The notes: generated from the sequence alone by a model not told the origin. Positions 28,895-38,243 are shown, counted from the first letter of the stretch. The stretch: 64,000 nt of DNA from Pseudomonas parafulva (GCF_002021815.1 NZ_CP019952.1:3069001-3133000), one strand, 5' to 3'. Translations and numbers: made by a program.

Positions 28895-30208
28895 GTGGAA
28901 GCACACCTTCACGAGTGGCTGAACCTGAGCATTCGCTGGGTTCACATGATCACCGGCGTGGCCTGGATCGGTGCATCGTTCTACTTTGTCTGGCTGGAAA
29001 ACCACCTGAATCGAAGCAACCCGCGCGATGGGTTGTCAGGTGACCTCTGGGCCATCCATGGCGGTGGTATTTACCACCTGGAAAAATACAAGCTCGCCCC
29101 GCCGAAAATGCCCGAGAACCTGCACTGGTTCAAATGGGAAGCCTACTTCACCTGGATGTCCGGCATTGCCCTGCTGTGTGTGGTGTTCTACTGGAACCCC
29201 ACCTTGTACCTGCTGGCACCGGGCAGCACCCTCAGCGGCGCCGAGGGCGTGGCGATCGGTATCGGGTCGCTGGTCGTGGGCTGGTTCGTCTACGACTTTC
29301 TCTGCGACTCGCCCCTGGGCAAGCGCCCTGCCCTGCTGGGTGCGGTGCTGTTCGTGCTGATCATTGCCGCCTGCTGGGGCTTCAGCCTGGTGTTCAGCGG
29401 CCGTGGGGCCTACCTGCACACGGGCGCGATCATCGGCACCATCATGGTCGGCAACGTGTTCCGCATCATCATGCCGGCCCAGCGCCAGCTGGTGGCTGCC
29501 ATCGAGAACAACCAGACCCCGGACCCGGTGTTGCCGGCCAAGGGCCTGCTGCGTTCACGCCACAACAACTACTTCACGCTGCCGGTGCTGTTCATCATGA
29601 TCAGCAACCACTTCCCCAGCACCTACGGCAGCCAGTACAACTGGCTGATCCTGGCGGGGATCGCAGTGGCGGCGGTGTTGATCCGTCACTACTTCAACAC
29701 CCGCCACGACAGCAACAAGTACGCCTGGACGCTGCCGGTCGGCGCCCTGGCCATGATCTGCCTGGCCTATGTCACAGGTCCCAAGCCGATGCCGGTCAGC
29801 CCGGAACAGGCCGCTGCCAAGATCGAGTACCAGCCGTTGCCAGCCACGGCCGTGGGCGGCAAGACGGCGGCCGAACGCCGCGCCGAAGACGCGGCCAAGC
29901 CCGCCGAACCGGCAGTGCCGGCCGAGGCGACGGCGCAGGCCGGCGGTGACAGCTTCGAGAAGATCCACCACGTCATCCAGGAACGCTGCACCGTGTGCCA
30001 CTCCTCCAAGCCGACCAGCCCACTGTTCAGTGCCGCCCCAGGTGGCGTGATGTTCGACACCCCGCAACAGATCCAGGCCCAGGCCGCGCGCATCCAAGCG
30101 CAAGCGGTTGCCAGCCAGATCATGCCGCTGGGCAACATCACCCAGATGACCACCGAAGAGCGCAAGCTGGTAGGCGACTGGATCGCCAAGGGCGCGCCTG
30201 TCAACTGA
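28895..30208 (+). CDS. puuD: Membrane urate oxidase PuuD with C-terminal cytochrome c domain
   Basis: PuuD oxidises urate to 5-hydroxyisourate and is the alternative to uricase found in many bacteria. The 437-residue protein has about eight transmembrane helices in the N-terminal PuuD domain (residues 8-300, starting LNLSIRWVHMITGVAWIGASFYF, with a conserved histidine), an alanine/proline-rich linker, and a C-terminal cytochrome c domain with the haem motif CTVCH near residues 366-370 and a likely axial methionine in QIMPLGN near 409. Electrons should therefore go to the respiratory chain instead of making peroxide. The start is GTG at 28895 after AAGAGG. It closes the uricolytic pathway with hiuH, uraD and puuE. 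Confidence 0.92.
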   Translation: MEAHLHEWLNLSIRWVHMITGVAWIGASFYFVWLENHLNRSNPRDGLSGDLWAIHGGGIYHLEKYKLAPPKMPENLHWFKWEAYFTWMSGIALLCVVFYWNPTLYLLAPGSTLSGAEGVAIGIGSLVVGWFVYDFLCDSPLGKRPALLGAVLFVLIIAACWGFSLVFSGRGAYLHTGAIIGTIMVGNVFRIIMPAQRQLVAAIENNQTPDPVLPAKGLLRSRHNNYFTLPVLFIMISNHFPSTYGSQYNWLILAGIAVAAVLIRHYFNTRHDSNKYAWTLPVGALAMICLAYVTGPKPMPVSPEQAAAKIEYQPLPATAVGGKTAAERRAEDAAKPAEPAVPAEATAQAGGDSFEKIHHVIQERCTVCHSSKPTSPLFSAAPGGVMFDTPQQIQAQAARIQAQAVASQIMPLGNITQMTTEERKLVGDWIAKGAPVN

Positions 30209-30280
30209 CCGCAATTGGCTACACCGCATAACGTCGTACGCAAGCATCGAGCGCAGGCGCTGGCCCAGGCTTAAAGCAAC

Positions 30281-30303
30281 GCGATCTTCAAGTCGAAGAT
30301 CGC
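30281..30303. other. Hairpin in the leader of the NCS2 permease
   Basis: GCGATCTTC-AAGTC-GAAGATCGC is a perfect 9-bp stem without a T run, 65 bp before the permease start. It could be a mild terminator after puuD or a leader element; no known riboswitch pattern was recognised. Confidence 0.45.
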
Positions 30304-30367
30304 CGCTTGAACCTTGGGCTCGCCCGCCGCTTGGATCCGAGAATAAAAACAAAACTCGAGGTGCTGC

Positions 30368-31723
30368 ATGTCCGAGTCATCCAAGGCGTCTATCCCGGTA
30401 GCGCCGCCGCGACAGCCCCTGCCCCTGTTCCAGCTCTTTCTGGTTGGCCTGCAACATGTGCTTCTGATGTACGGTGGCGCCATCGCGGTACCGCTGATCA
30501 TCGGCCAGGCCGCAGGCCTGTCCCGCGAAGAAGTCGCCTTTCTGATCAACGCCGACCTGCTGGTCGCTGGGGTCGCCACCCTGGTGCAATCGCTGGGCAT
30601 CGGCCCGGTGGGCATTCGCATGCCCGTGATGATGGGGGCCAGTTTTGCCGCCGTTGGCAGCATGGTGGCCATGGCCGGCATGCCCGGCGTGGGCCTGCAG
30701 GGTATCTTCGGGGCCACCATTGCCGCAGGCTTCTTCGGCATGCTGGTCGCGCCCTTCATGTCCAAGGTGGTGAGGTTTTTCCCGCCGCTGGTGACCGGCA
30801 CGGTGATCACGTCCATCGGCCTGTCGCTGTTTCCCGTGGCGGTGAACTGGGCCGGAGGCGGCCAGCAAGCGACCACCTTCGGCTCACCGATCTACCTGCT
30901 GGTCGCCGGCCTGGTGCTGGCAGTGATTCTGTTGATCAACCGTTTCATGCGGGGCTTCTGGGTCAACGTGTCGGTGCTGGTGGGGATGGGCCTGGGTTAC
31001 CTGCTGGCGGGATCGATCGGCATGGTCGACCTCTCGGGCCTGGGGGCCACGCCCTGGTTGCAGGTGGTCACCCCGCTGCACTTTGGCATGCCCACCTTCA
31101 GCCTGGCCCCGATCCTGTCGATGTGCCTGGTGGTGGTGATCATCTTCGTCGAGTCCACCGGCATGTTCCTGGCCTTGGGCAAGGTCACCGACCGCGAAGT
31201 CACCCCAGGCATGCTGCGCCGCGGGCTGCTGTGCGACGCTGGCGCTTCCTTCATCGCAGGTTTTTTCAACACCTTCACCCATTCCTCGTTCGCCCAGAAC
31301 ATCGGCCTGGTGCAGATGACCGGCGTACGCTGCCGTTTCGTCACGGTGGTGGCCGGCGGCTTGCTGGTGGTGCTCAGCTTGCTCCCCAAGGCGGCCTACC
31401 TGATCGCCTCGATTCCGCCAGCGGTGCTCGGCGGCGCGTCCATTGCCATGTTCGGCATGGTCACTGCCACTGGCATCAAGATCCTCCAGGAAGCGGACAT
31501 CGGGGATCGGCGCAACCAGTTGCTGGTGGCGGTCAGCGTCGGTTTCGGCCTGATCCCGGTGGTACGGCCGGAATTCTTCGCTCAGATGCCCCAGTGGATG
31601 GAGCCCATCACCCATAGCGGCATCGCCATGGCCACGGTCAGTGCACTGGTGCTCAACGTGCTGTTCAACATTCTCGGCGGCGCGGACCGCGCGGCGCACA
31701 ACGCGCCCTGCCACCCCCACTGA
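30368..31723 (+). CDS. NCS2 xanthine/urate-type permease
   Basis: This 451-residue inner-membrane symporter belongs to the classical NCS2 branch (XanP/UacT/PbuX-like), distinct from the AzgA-type permease at 23.8 kb. It has 12-14 hydrophobic helices and the family landmarks QHVLLMYGGAIAVPLIIG near residues 34-51, ATAxxG-like FTHSSFAQNIGLVQMTGVRCR near 303-323 (the NCS2 signature, normally ending in NxGxxxxTGVxSR) and PPAVLGGASIAMFG near 357-370. Placement after puuD suggests xanthine or urate as substrate. It is followed by two Tsx-like outer-membrane channels. Confidence 0.92.
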   Translation: MSESSKASIPVAPPRQPLPLFQLFLVGLQHVLLMYGGAIAVPLIIGQAAGLSREEVAFLINADLLVAGVATLVQSLGIGPVGIRMPVMMGASFAAVGSMVAMAGMPGVGLQGIFGATIAAGFFGMLVAPFMSKVVRFFPPLVTGTVITSIGLSLFPVAVNWAGGGQQATTFGSPIYLLVAGLVLAVILLINRFMRGFWVNVSVLVGMGLGYLLAGSIGMVDLSGLGATPWLQVVTPLHFGMPTFSLAPILSMCLVVVIIFVESTGMFLALGKVTDREVTPGMLRRGLLCDAGASFIAGFFNTFTHSSFAQNIGLVQMTGVRCRFVTVVAGGLLVVLSLLPKAAYLIASIPPAVLGGASIAMFGMVTATGIKILQEADIGDRRNQLLVAVSVGFGLIPVVRPEFFAQMPQWMEPITHSGIAMATVSALVLNVLFNILGGADRAAHNAPCHPH

Positions 31724-31727
31724 GCCA

Positions 31728-31801
31728 ACGGGCGGCGCCCTGCCCGCCCGTGCTTTACGCCTGAATCACTGCTGTGCCGTCGGCCCACCCCGCGTGGGCC
31801 G
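31728..31801. terminator. Two tandem GC-rich hairpins between the permease and the first tsx-like gene
   Basis: ACGGGCGG pairs with CCGCCCGT (31728-31751) and CGGCCCAC pairs with GTGGGCCG (31781-31801), each a perfect 8-bp stem. Neither has a T tract, so they may dampen read-through or protect the upstream RNA. Confidence 0.5.
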
Positions 31802-31856
31802 CCCGGGGCGCGCACGCGCCTGACAACCCACAAGAACAACATCCGGGAGCTGTCAC

Positions 31857-32642
31857 ATGAACCACATCCCCACAGCCTTGTTGCTGGGCACCAGCCTGCT
31901 GGCCAGCGTACCGAGCCAGGCCGGCCAATGGCTGCAATGGCACGGCGAGAGCCTGACCTACCTGTACGGCAAGGATTTCAAGATCAACCCTGGCATCCAG
32001 CAGACGCTCACGTTCGAGCACGCCAACAAGTGGAAATACGGCGACACCTTCCTGTTCGTCGACAAGATTTTCTACAACGGCAAGGCCGACCCCGGCAAAG
32101 GGGTGACCACCTACTACGGCGAGTTCAGCCCTCGTTTCTCGCTGGGCAAGATCCTCGACCGCAAGCTCGCGTTCGGCCCGGTCAAGGACGTGCTGCTGGC
32201 CATGACCTACGAGCGTGGCGAAGGTGACAATCAAGCCTACCTGATCGGCCCAGGCTTTGACCTCGACGTGCCAGGCTTCAACTATTTCGTGCTCAATTTC
32301 TACGTGCGCAATACCGAAGGCAGCCGCCCCGGCGACAACGTATGGCAGATCACACCCGCCTGGTCCTACACGGTGCCACTGGGCAAGTCCGACATTCTGA
32401 TAGACGGCTATATGGACTGGGTGACTGACAACGACCAGAACCGACGGGGCACCTACCACGCCAACCTGCACTTCAACCCGCAGGTGAAATACGACCTGGG
32501 CAAGGCGCTGAGCCTGGGCAACAAGCAGCTGTACGTGGGCTTGGAGTACAGCTACTGGAAGGACAAATACGGCATCGACAGCCGGGGCGCCCTGGACAGC
32601 AATCAGAGCGTGGCCAGTGCCTTGATCAAGGTACACTTCTGA
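31857..32642 (+). CDS. Tsx-like outer-membrane channel, copy 1 (OmpK/nucleoside channel family)
   Basis: This 261-residue protein has a signal peptide (cut after SQA near residue 22) and then alternating strands ending in a C-terminal phenylalanine, the mark of an outer-membrane beta barrel. The sequence LQWHGESLTYLYGKDFKINP and the TFEHANKWKYGDTFLFVDK segment place it in the OmpK/Tsx nucleoside-channel group. It is followed by a closely related copy; the two share runs such as GPVKDVLLAMTYE and RRGTYHANLHFNPQ. Placement behind a purine permease suggests diffusion of purines or nucleosides across the outer membrane. Confidence 0.87.
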   Translation: MNHIPTALLLGTSLLASVPSQAGQWLQWHGESLTYLYGKDFKINPGIQQTLTFEHANKWKYGDTFLFVDKIFYNGKADPGKGVTTYYGEFSPRFSLGKILDRKLAFGPVKDVLLAMTYERGEGDNQAYLIGPGFDLDVPGFNYFVLNFYVRNTEGSRPGDNVWQITPAWSYTVPLGKSDILIDGYMDWVTDNDQNRRGTYHANLHFNPQVKYDLGKALSLGNKQLYVGLEYSYWKDKYGIDSRGALDSNQSVASALIKVHF

Positions 32643-32996
32643 CAACCTGACCACATGCACAGGTTTGCTCCACCATGCTCCACGACGGAGCACTTGAGGC
32701 CAGGCGCGCAAGCCAGTAATCTGCGCGCCCCCTCGATCAGGGCAGAACGGATTCTGCCTGCGTTTACTGACCGCTCAGTCAATGAATTCGGGCGGTTGGC
32801 CAACGTGTTGCCAGCCTGAAAGACCCTTTTCATCCGTTCAGAACGACGTCGAGCAGGACGGTTTCGCCAACCGGGAGAAAGTTGGCTCAACCCTTGCCAG
32901 ACAGCTGTGGCCCATCGAAAAAAGCTGACTAAAAAGACAGAAAAAGCGCCAACACCGAGCGCTGACAACAGATCAACCAAGGGAGCGACATCCGCA
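32643..32996. other. Intergenic region between the two tsx-like genes
   Basis: This 354-bp gap holds no convincing gene. It contains a RutR-like dyad at 32768-32781, which suggests that the second channel gene has its own regulated promoter instead of relying on read-through. Confidence 0.6.
32768..32781. promoter_or_regulatory. RutR-like operator upstream of the second tsx-like gene
   Basis: TGACC-GCTC-AGTCA is an imperfect palindrome with 4 of 5 arm positions matched, extended by ACTGACC...GTCAAT context. It lies 215 bp before the start codon. Confidence 0.45.
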
Positions 32997-33779
32997 ATGC
33001 GTACCATCAACAGCCTGATCCTCGCCGGCGGCCTGCTGGCCTGTGGCACCACCTTCGCCGGCGATCTGCTGCAGTGGCAGAGCAACAGCCTGACCTACCT
33101 GTGGGGCAAGAACTTCAAGGTCAACCCGTCGACCCAACAGACCCTGACCTTCGAGCACGCCGACGGCTGGAAGTACGGCGATAACTTCCTGTTCGTCGAC
33201 AAGATCTTCTACCAAGGCCAGAAGGACGCCGGCAACGGTCCCAACACCTACTACGGCGAAATCAGCCCGCGCCTGTCTTTCAACAAGATCTTCGACCAGA
33301 AGCTGTCCTTCGGCCCGGTCAAGGACGTGCTGCTGGCCATGACCTATGAGTTTGGCGAGGGCGACACGGAAGCCTACCTGATCGGCCCCGGCTTCGACCT
33401 GGACATCCCAGGCTTTGACTACTTCCAGCTGAACTTCTACCAGCGCACCACCGATGGCAGCCGCCCTGGCGACAATGTCTGGCAGATCACCCCGGTGTGG
33501 GCCTACACCATCCCGGTCGGCTCCTCCGACGTGTTGATCGATGGCTTCATGGACTGGGTGGTGGACAACGATGAAAACCGCCGTGGCACCTACCACGCCA
33601 ACCTGCACTTCAACCCGCAGATCAAGTATGACCTGGGCAAAGCCATGCACCTGGGCGAGAAGCAGCTGTACGTGGGTGTTGAGTACGACTATTGGAAGAA
33701 CAAGTACGGCATCAAGGACTCCGGCGCCTTCACCACCGACCAGAACACCATGAGCTTCCTGGTCAAGGTGCTGTTCTGA
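32997..33779 (+). CDS. Tsx-like outer-membrane channel, copy 2 (OmpK/nucleoside channel family)
   Basis: This 260-residue protein is a close paralogue of the preceding one, with a signal peptide cut after FAG/AGD near residue 22, the segments LQWQSNSLTYLWGKNFKVNP and TFEHADGWKYGDNFLFVDK, and a C-terminal LF typical of BAM recognition. ATG at 32997 follows AGGGAG; the longer frame to 32907 would add a charged leader that does not fit an exported protein. The two copies probably arose by tandem duplication. A RutR-like site lies upstream and a GC-rich terminator follows. Confidence 0.87.
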   Translation: MRTINSLILAGGLLACGTTFAGDLLQWQSNSLTYLWGKNFKVNPSTQQTLTFEHADGWKYGDNFLFVDKIFYQGQKDAGNGPNTYYGEISPRLSFNKIFDQKLSFGPVKDVLLAMTYEFGEGDTEAYLIGPGFDLDIPGFDYFQLNFYQRTTDGSRPGDNVWQITPVWAYTIPVGSSDVLIDGFMDWVVDNDENRRGTYHANLHFNPQIKYDLGKAMHLGEKQLYVGVEYDYWKNKYGIKDSGAFTTDQNTMSFLVKVLF

Positions 33780-33794
33780 TCACGGCATGATCGC

Positions 33795-33816
33795 GGGGCC
33801 GCGAGCCGGCCCCTTT
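33795..33816 (+). terminator. Terminator after the second tsx-like gene
   Basis: GGGGCCG-CGAGC-CGGCCCC is a perfect 7-bp stem followed by TTT, between convergent genes. Confidence 0.6.
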
Positions 33817-33832
33817 GCCGAGGCGTCGTCGC

Positions 33833-34753
33833 TCAACCGGTCGCGCGTGCGCGAACCCAAGAGAATCCGCCGACTACCAGTGCCGTCAGGCCTCCGGCGA
33901 CAGCCCCGACAACCCCGAACACGACGTGCTTGGCAACCGCTTCCCAGCTTCCGCTGTGCGCAACCCAGCCTTCGATGACATGCTCCAGGGGTGCAATGCC
34001 TTCGGCAATGAATGTCCCGCCGACCAAGAACATCGCGACCGTTCCGATCCAGGACAGCGCCTTCATCAGGAAAGGCGCGGCCGACACCAGCACTTCACCC
34101 AACTTTCTGACCGCACGGCCCCACATACCCTGGGCCTTGGATTTCGCCAAGGCGAAGCCTGCGTCGTCCAGCCGCACAATGCCAGCGACCAGCCCATAGA
34201 CGCCCATCGTCATGACCAGGGCGATCAGAACCAAGGTCAGGATCTGCTGGTACAGCGCAGCCTCAGCCACCACGTTGAGGGTGATGACGATGATCTCCGC
34301 GCTCAAAATGAAGTCGGTCTTGATCGCCCCTTTGATCTTGCGTTGCTCATACGCGGCCAGTTCCTCGGGGGTTTTGGGAAGCGCCTTTTTTCCTTGCGCC
34401 TTGGCGCCATGCTCGCTGCGAGAAAACTTGTCCTTGATCGCCTCGAAGCCCTCGTAGCACAGATACAGGCCGCCGGCCATGAGCAGCCATTTGACCGCTG
34501 CCGGCAGCACTGCACTGAGGATCAGGGCGCAGGGCACCAGGATGGCCTTGTTCTTTAGAGAGCCCTTGAATACCGCCCATACCACCGGCAGTTCGCGATC
34601 GGCCTTCATGCCCGTCACTTGCTCGGCGTTAACGGCCAAGTCATCGCTCAGCACGCTGGCCGACTTCTTGGCCGCGACCTTGGTCATCAACGAGATGTCA
34701 TCCAACAGGGCCGCGATGTCATCCAACAACGCAAAAAAACTGCTGCCAGCCAT
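33833..34753 (-). CDS. DUF808 (YedI-like) membrane protein
   Basis: This 306-residue protein matches the DUF808/YedI family: it starts AGSSFFALLDDIAALLDDISLMTKVAAKKSA, which is the family signature, and has about seven hydrophobic helices from residue 70 onward. The function of the family is not established. ATG at 34753 is chosen over 34762 because the AAGGG upstream is then 8 bases away and the MAGSSFF start is usual. It is convergent with the tsx-like gene and divergent from poxB; no shared operator is seen. Confidence 0.88.
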   Translation of the reverse strand: MAGSSFFALLDDIAALLDDISLMTKVAAKKSASVLSDDLAVNAEQVTGMKADRELPVVWAVFKGSLKNKAILVPCALILSAVLPAAVKWLLMAGGLYLCYEGFEAIKDKFSRSEHGAKAQGKKALPKTPEELAAYEQRKIKGAIKTDFILSAEIIVITLNVVAEAALYQQILTLVLIALVMTMGVYGLVAGIVRLDDAGFALAKSKAQGMWGRAVRKLGEVLVSAAPFLMKALSWIGTVAMFLVGGTFIAEGIAPLEHVIEGWVAHSGSWEAVAKHVVFGVVGAVAGGLTALVVGGFSWVRARATG

Positions 34754-35035
34754 TCCATTCACCCTTAGTAGACGCTTGCGATTTCATCATCCTGAAACGC
34801 CTGAATAGCCAGACGTGCTCCCAGGGCAATCACGATGGCATACAGACCGGCCGGTGGCTGAACAGTTCTGCCGGGCGTGTGTGCGGTGGCCTGCGGCAGC
34901 AGAGGAGGTTCAGGGCAGCGTCAGGCACGGGGCAGCGCGCATGACGATTCGTTCATGGACGCAAACGAACAGCCGTGGCCAAGCGCCTGTCTCTATCTCA
35001 TCGATCACGTCCTTTCATTCGCACTAGGAGTATTC

Positions 35036-36760
35036 ATGGCAAAGCTCAACATGGCCCAGCAGTTGGCCTCGACCCTCGAACAGGCCGGTATCAAACGGAT
35101 CTGGGGCCTGACCGGCGACAGCCTCAATGGCCTGACCGACGCCCTGCGCAGCATGGACAGCATCGAATGGATGCACGTGCGCCATGAGGAAGTCGCCGCC
35201 TTCGCCGCCGGTGCCGAGGCGGCGGTCACCGGTGAGTTGACGGTGTGCGCTGGCAGTTGCGGGCCGGGCAACCTGCACTTGATCAATGGCCTGTTCGACT
35301 GCCATCGCAACCGGGTGCCCGTGCTGGCCATCGCCGCGCAGATCCCCTCCTCGGAGATTGGCCTGAACTACTTCCAGGAAACCCATCCGCAAGAACTGTT
35401 CAAGGAATGCAGCCATTTCATCGAACTGGTCAGCAACCCTGCGCAGATGCCGCAGGTGCTGCACCGGGCCATGCGCTCGGCCATCCTCAATCGCGGTGTG
35501 GCGGTGGTGGTGATTCCCGGGGACGTATCGCTGCTAGAGGTCGAGCAGAAACCGGCGGCCTGGCCTTCCCTGCAGCAGCCACGCATCCTGCCTACGGAAG
35601 TCGATCTGCAGCGCCTGACCGAGTTGTTGCAGGACAGCCACAAGGTGACCCTGCTGTGCGGCAGCGGCTGCGCCGGTGCGCATGACCAAGTCGTGGCCCT
35701 GGCCGATGCACTCGGCGCACCGGTGGTCCATGCGTTGCGCGGCAAGGAGCATGTGGAATGGGACAACCCCTTCGATGTCGGCATGACGGGCTTGATCGGC
35801 TTCAGTTCCGGTTACCACGCGATGCTCGGCTGCGACACGCTGGTGATGCTGGGCACCGACTTCCCCTACCGGCAGTTTTTCCCAAACGACGCCAAGATCG
35901 TGCAGGTCGACCGTGATCCGCAAGCGCTGGGACGACGCGCCACGTTATCGCTGGGCATCGCTGCCGATGTCGGCGAAACCCTCAACGCCTTGCTGCCACG
36001 CCTGACGCGCAAGACCGATCGGCGCTTCCTGGATGATGCACTCAACGCCTACAGCAAGGCGCGGCAGGGGCTGGACGATCTGGCGGTACCCTCCAAGGGT
36101 GACCGGCCGATTCACCCACAATACGTCACGCGCCTGCTCAGCGAACTGGCCAGCGAAGACGCGATCTTCACCGCCGACGTCGGTTCGCCCACGGTCTGGG
36201 CGGCGCGTTACCTGAAGATGAATGGCCAGCGTCGCCTGGTCGGCTCGTTCAACCACGGCTCGATGGCCAACGCCATGCCACAGGCCATGGGCGCACAGGC
36301 GGCCTTCCCGGGGCGCCAGGTGATCTCGATGAGTGGCGACGGTGGGTTCAGCATGCTGATGGGTGACTTCATCTCGCTCGCCCAGCTCAAGCTGCCCGTG
36401 AAGGTGGTGGTGTTCAATAACGCGTCACTGGGCTTCGTCGCCATGGAAATGAAGGCTGCCGGTTACCTGGATACCGGCACCGACCTGCACAACCCCGACT
36501 TCGCCGCCATGTCCAATGCCATGGGCATTCTGGGCATTCGCGTCGAGCGCTCCGAAGACCTGGAGCAGGCCCTGCGCCGTGCTCTGGACCACGACGGCCC
36601 CGTACTGGTCGATGTGGTCACCGCCACGCAAGAGCTGGTCATGCCGCCGGCGATCAAGCTGGAGCAGGCCAAGGGCTTTAGCCTGTACATGCTCAAGGCA
36701 GTGATGAGCGGGCGCGGCGACGAAGTGCTGGACCTGGCGAAGACCAACCTGCTGCGCTAG
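35036..36760 (+). CDS. poxB: ThDP-dependent pyruvate dehydrogenase (quinone), PoxB-like
   Basis: PoxB-type enzymes decarboxylate pyruvate to acetate and CO2 and pass electrons via FAD to ubiquinone at the membrane. The 574-residue protein has the ThDP glutamate E51 in [14 protein letters not shown], a central FAD domain (about 190-330), and the C-terminal ThDP motif [14 protein letters not shown]...NN near residues 435-465. The C-terminus ([21 protein letters not shown]) resembles the lipid-binding tail of E. coli PoxB. ATG at 35036 follows AGGAG. Other ThDP oxidases are possible, but length and end favour PoxB. It is not obviously linked to purine breakdown. Confidence 0.88.
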   Translation: MAKLNMAQQLASTLEQAGIKRIWGLTGDSLNGLTDALRSMDSIEWMHVRHEEVAAFAAGAEAAVTGELTVCAGSCGPGNLHLINGLFDCHRNRVPVLAIAAQIPSSEIGLNYFQETHPQELFKECSHFIELVSNPAQMPQVLHRAMRSAILNRGVAVVVIPGDVSLLEVEQKPAAWPSLQQPRILPTEVDLQRLTELLQDSHKVTLLCGSGCAGAHDQVVALADALGAPVVHALRGKEHVEWDNPFDVGMTGLIGFSSGYHAMLGCDTLVMLGTDFPYRQFFPNDAKIVQVDRDPQALGRRATLSLGIAADVGETLNALLPRLTRKTDRRFLDDALNAYSKARQGLDDLAVPSKGDRPIHPQYVTRLLSELASEDAIFTADVGSPTVWAARYLKMNGQRRLVGSFNHGSMANAMPQAMGAQAAFPGRQVISMSGDGGFSMLMGDFISLAQLKLPVKVVVFNNASLGFVAMEMKAAGYLDTGTDLHNPDFAAMSNAMGILGIRVERSEDLEQALRRALDHDGPVLVDVVTATQELVMPPAIKLEQAKGFSLYMLKAVMSGRGDEVLDLAKTNLLR

Positions 36761-36850
36761 CGCCCACGCGCGCGACTGGATGCAAAGGCCCTGCCCAAAG
36801 CCGCTGCCTTGAGCCGCCCTTGGGCACGGTGCTACCATGCCGGCTGCCTC

Positions 36851-36997
36851 CTAGGCTCTGTGTGAAAAGTCTTGAGACGAAGGTCAGGCAAGGCGAAAAC
36901 AGCCGAGGAAGCGGAGTTTACGGGTTGTAAATGAGCATTCCGAGGCTGTTTTCAACGCAGCATCACCGAGTATCAAGGCTTTTCACACAGAGCCTAG
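36851..36997. mobile_element. 139-bp MITE-like element with CTAG target duplication
   Basis: The ends GCTCTGTGTGAAAAG (36855 onward) and CTTTTCACACAGAGC (to 36993) are perfect inverted repeats, and the next bases inward continue to pair (TCTTGA with TCAAGG). The element is flanked on both sides by CTAG (36851-36854 and 36994-36997), which fits the YTAR duplication of IS5-group transposases. An internal pair GAAAACAGCC and GGCTGTTTTC is also inverted. There is no coding capacity. It lies between poxB and the RutR-like gene, 32 bp before the latter's start. Confidence 0.75.
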
Positions 36998-37028
36998 AGG
37001 TGGCCTGACACGAGGAAAATCCCTGACC

Positions 37029-37640
37029 ATGAGCACCATTCGCGAGCGCAACAAGGAATTGATCCTGCGCGCGGCCAGCGAGGAATTCGCCGACAAGGGC
37101 TTCGCAGCCACCAAAACCAGCGATATTGCCGCCAAGGCTGGCCTGCCCAAACCCAACGTCTACTACTACTTCAAGTCCAAAGACAACCTGTACCGCGAGG
37201 TGCTGGAAAGCATCATCGCGCCGATCATGCAGGCCTCCACCCCGTTCAACGCCGATGGCGATCCTCGCGAGGTGCTGAGCGCATACATTCGCTCCAAGAT
37301 CCGCATCTCCCGCGACCTGCCCCATGCGTCGAAGGTGTTCGCCAGCGAAATCATGCACGGCGCCCCGCATTTGTCGCCCAGCCAGGTCGAACAGCTCAAC
37401 GAGCAGGCGCGGCACAACATCGAGTGCATCCAGCACTGGATAGACCGCGGCCAGATCGCCCACGTCGATGCGCATCACCTGATGTTCAGCATCTGGGCGG
37501 CAACCCAGACGTACGCTGATTTCGACTGGCAGATCTCGGCAGTGACCGGCAAGGCCAAGCTGGCCGACAGCGACTACGACGCGGCGGCCGAAACCATCAT
37601 CCGCATGGTGCTCAAAGGCTGCGAACCCGAGCCGGCCTGA
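37029..37640 (+). CDS. RutR-like TetR family regulator
   Basis: This 203-residue protein has an N-terminal TetR helix-turn-helix (TKTSDIAAKAGLPKPNVYYYF, about residues 29-49) and a C-terminal domain that follows E. coli RutR closely in places: SRDLPHASKVFASEIMHGAPHL near 96-117 and the LMFSIWAATQTYADFDWQISAVTG segment near 147-170. RutR senses uracil and controls pyrimidine and purine use. Four sites resembling the RutR operator occur in this window upstream of xdhA, the AzgA-type permease, a tsx-like gene and the NCS1 permease, so this protein is their likely binder. The ligand here could be a purine; that is inference. A MITE sits in its promoter region. Confidence 0.87.
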   Translation: MSTIRERNKELILRAASEEFADKGFAATKTSDIAAKAGLPKPNVYYYFKSKDNLYREVLESIIAPIMQASTPFNADGDPREVLSAYIRSKIRISRDLPHASKVFASEIMHGAPHLSPSQVEQLNEQARHNIECIQHWIDRGQIAHVDAHHLMFSIWAATQTYADFDWQISAVTGKAKLADSDYDAAAETIIRMVLKGCEPEPA

Positions 37641-37721
37641 GCAGTACCGCCTTGCCGTTTGCCCTGCCCCGTCCCAGGTCCTCTGGGGGCTGGGGCATCG
37701 AGCAACGGCAGTTGATGCGGG

Positions 37722-38162
37722 TCAGGCCACCGCGCCCGCATCGGCGCGCAGCCCCAGCGCCTCGATGGCACTGATCGCACACTGCTCGTCGATATCCGAT
37801 GTGTCCCCGCTGATCCCCACCGCCCCCAGCACCCGCCCATCCTGATCACGCACCAGCACACCGCCTGGCGCCGGCACGACCGCCCGTTCGCCCAACCCGT
37901 TGAGCGCGGCGAAGAAGGCCGGCCGTTGCTGCGCATCCAGCGCCAGCAGACGCGAGCCCTTGCCCAGTGCTATCGCACCCCAGGCTTTGCCCGTGGCGAC
38001 CTCGGGTCGGATCAGGCTCGCCCCGTCTTCACGCTGCAAGGCAAGCAAGTGCCCACCGGCATCGAGCACCGCCACCGTCAGCGGCGCCGCCTGGATGGTA
38101 CGCCCGGCAGCCAATGCGGCGTTTACCAGGCTCAGCGCCAGGTTCAGGTTCAAAGCATTCAT
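37722..38162 (-). CDS. GlcG/HbpS-like small protein
   Basis: This 146-residue protein belongs to the GlcG/HbpS (DUF336) family, with the opening LNLNLALSLVNAALAAG, the VAVLDAGGHLLALQREDGA segment (residues 29-47), PGGVLVRDQDGRVLGAVGISGDT near 98-120 and the DEQCAISAIEAL ending. No signal peptide is seen. The family includes a haem-binding member in Streptomyces and GlcG of the glycolate operon, whose exact role is unclear. It is divergent from gcl and shares a 246-bp region with two TTGTATACAA sites, so it is very likely coregulated with glyoxylate use. Confidence 0.82.
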   Translation of the reverse strand: MNALNLNLALSLVNAALAAGRTIQAAPLTVAVLDAGGHLLALQREDGASLIRPEVATGKAWGAIALGKGSRLLALDAQQRPAFFAALNGLGERAVVPAPGGVLVRDQDGRVLGAVGISGDTSDIDEQCAISAIEALGLRADAGAVA

Positions 38163-38243
38163 GGGAAGGTCCTCTTTTTATTGTGAGAAGCCCTGAGGGC
38201 AGTTGAAAACCGATACCGCAATAGAACACAACCGAAAATATTT

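Noticed and set aside
30209..30367. A purine or xanthine riboswitch in the NCS2 permease leader
   Set aside because: Only a simple 9-bp hairpin is visible; no known aptamer core was recognised.
36855..36993. A full insertion sequence
   Set aside because: The element is 139 bp and has no coding capacity; it is better called MITE-like.
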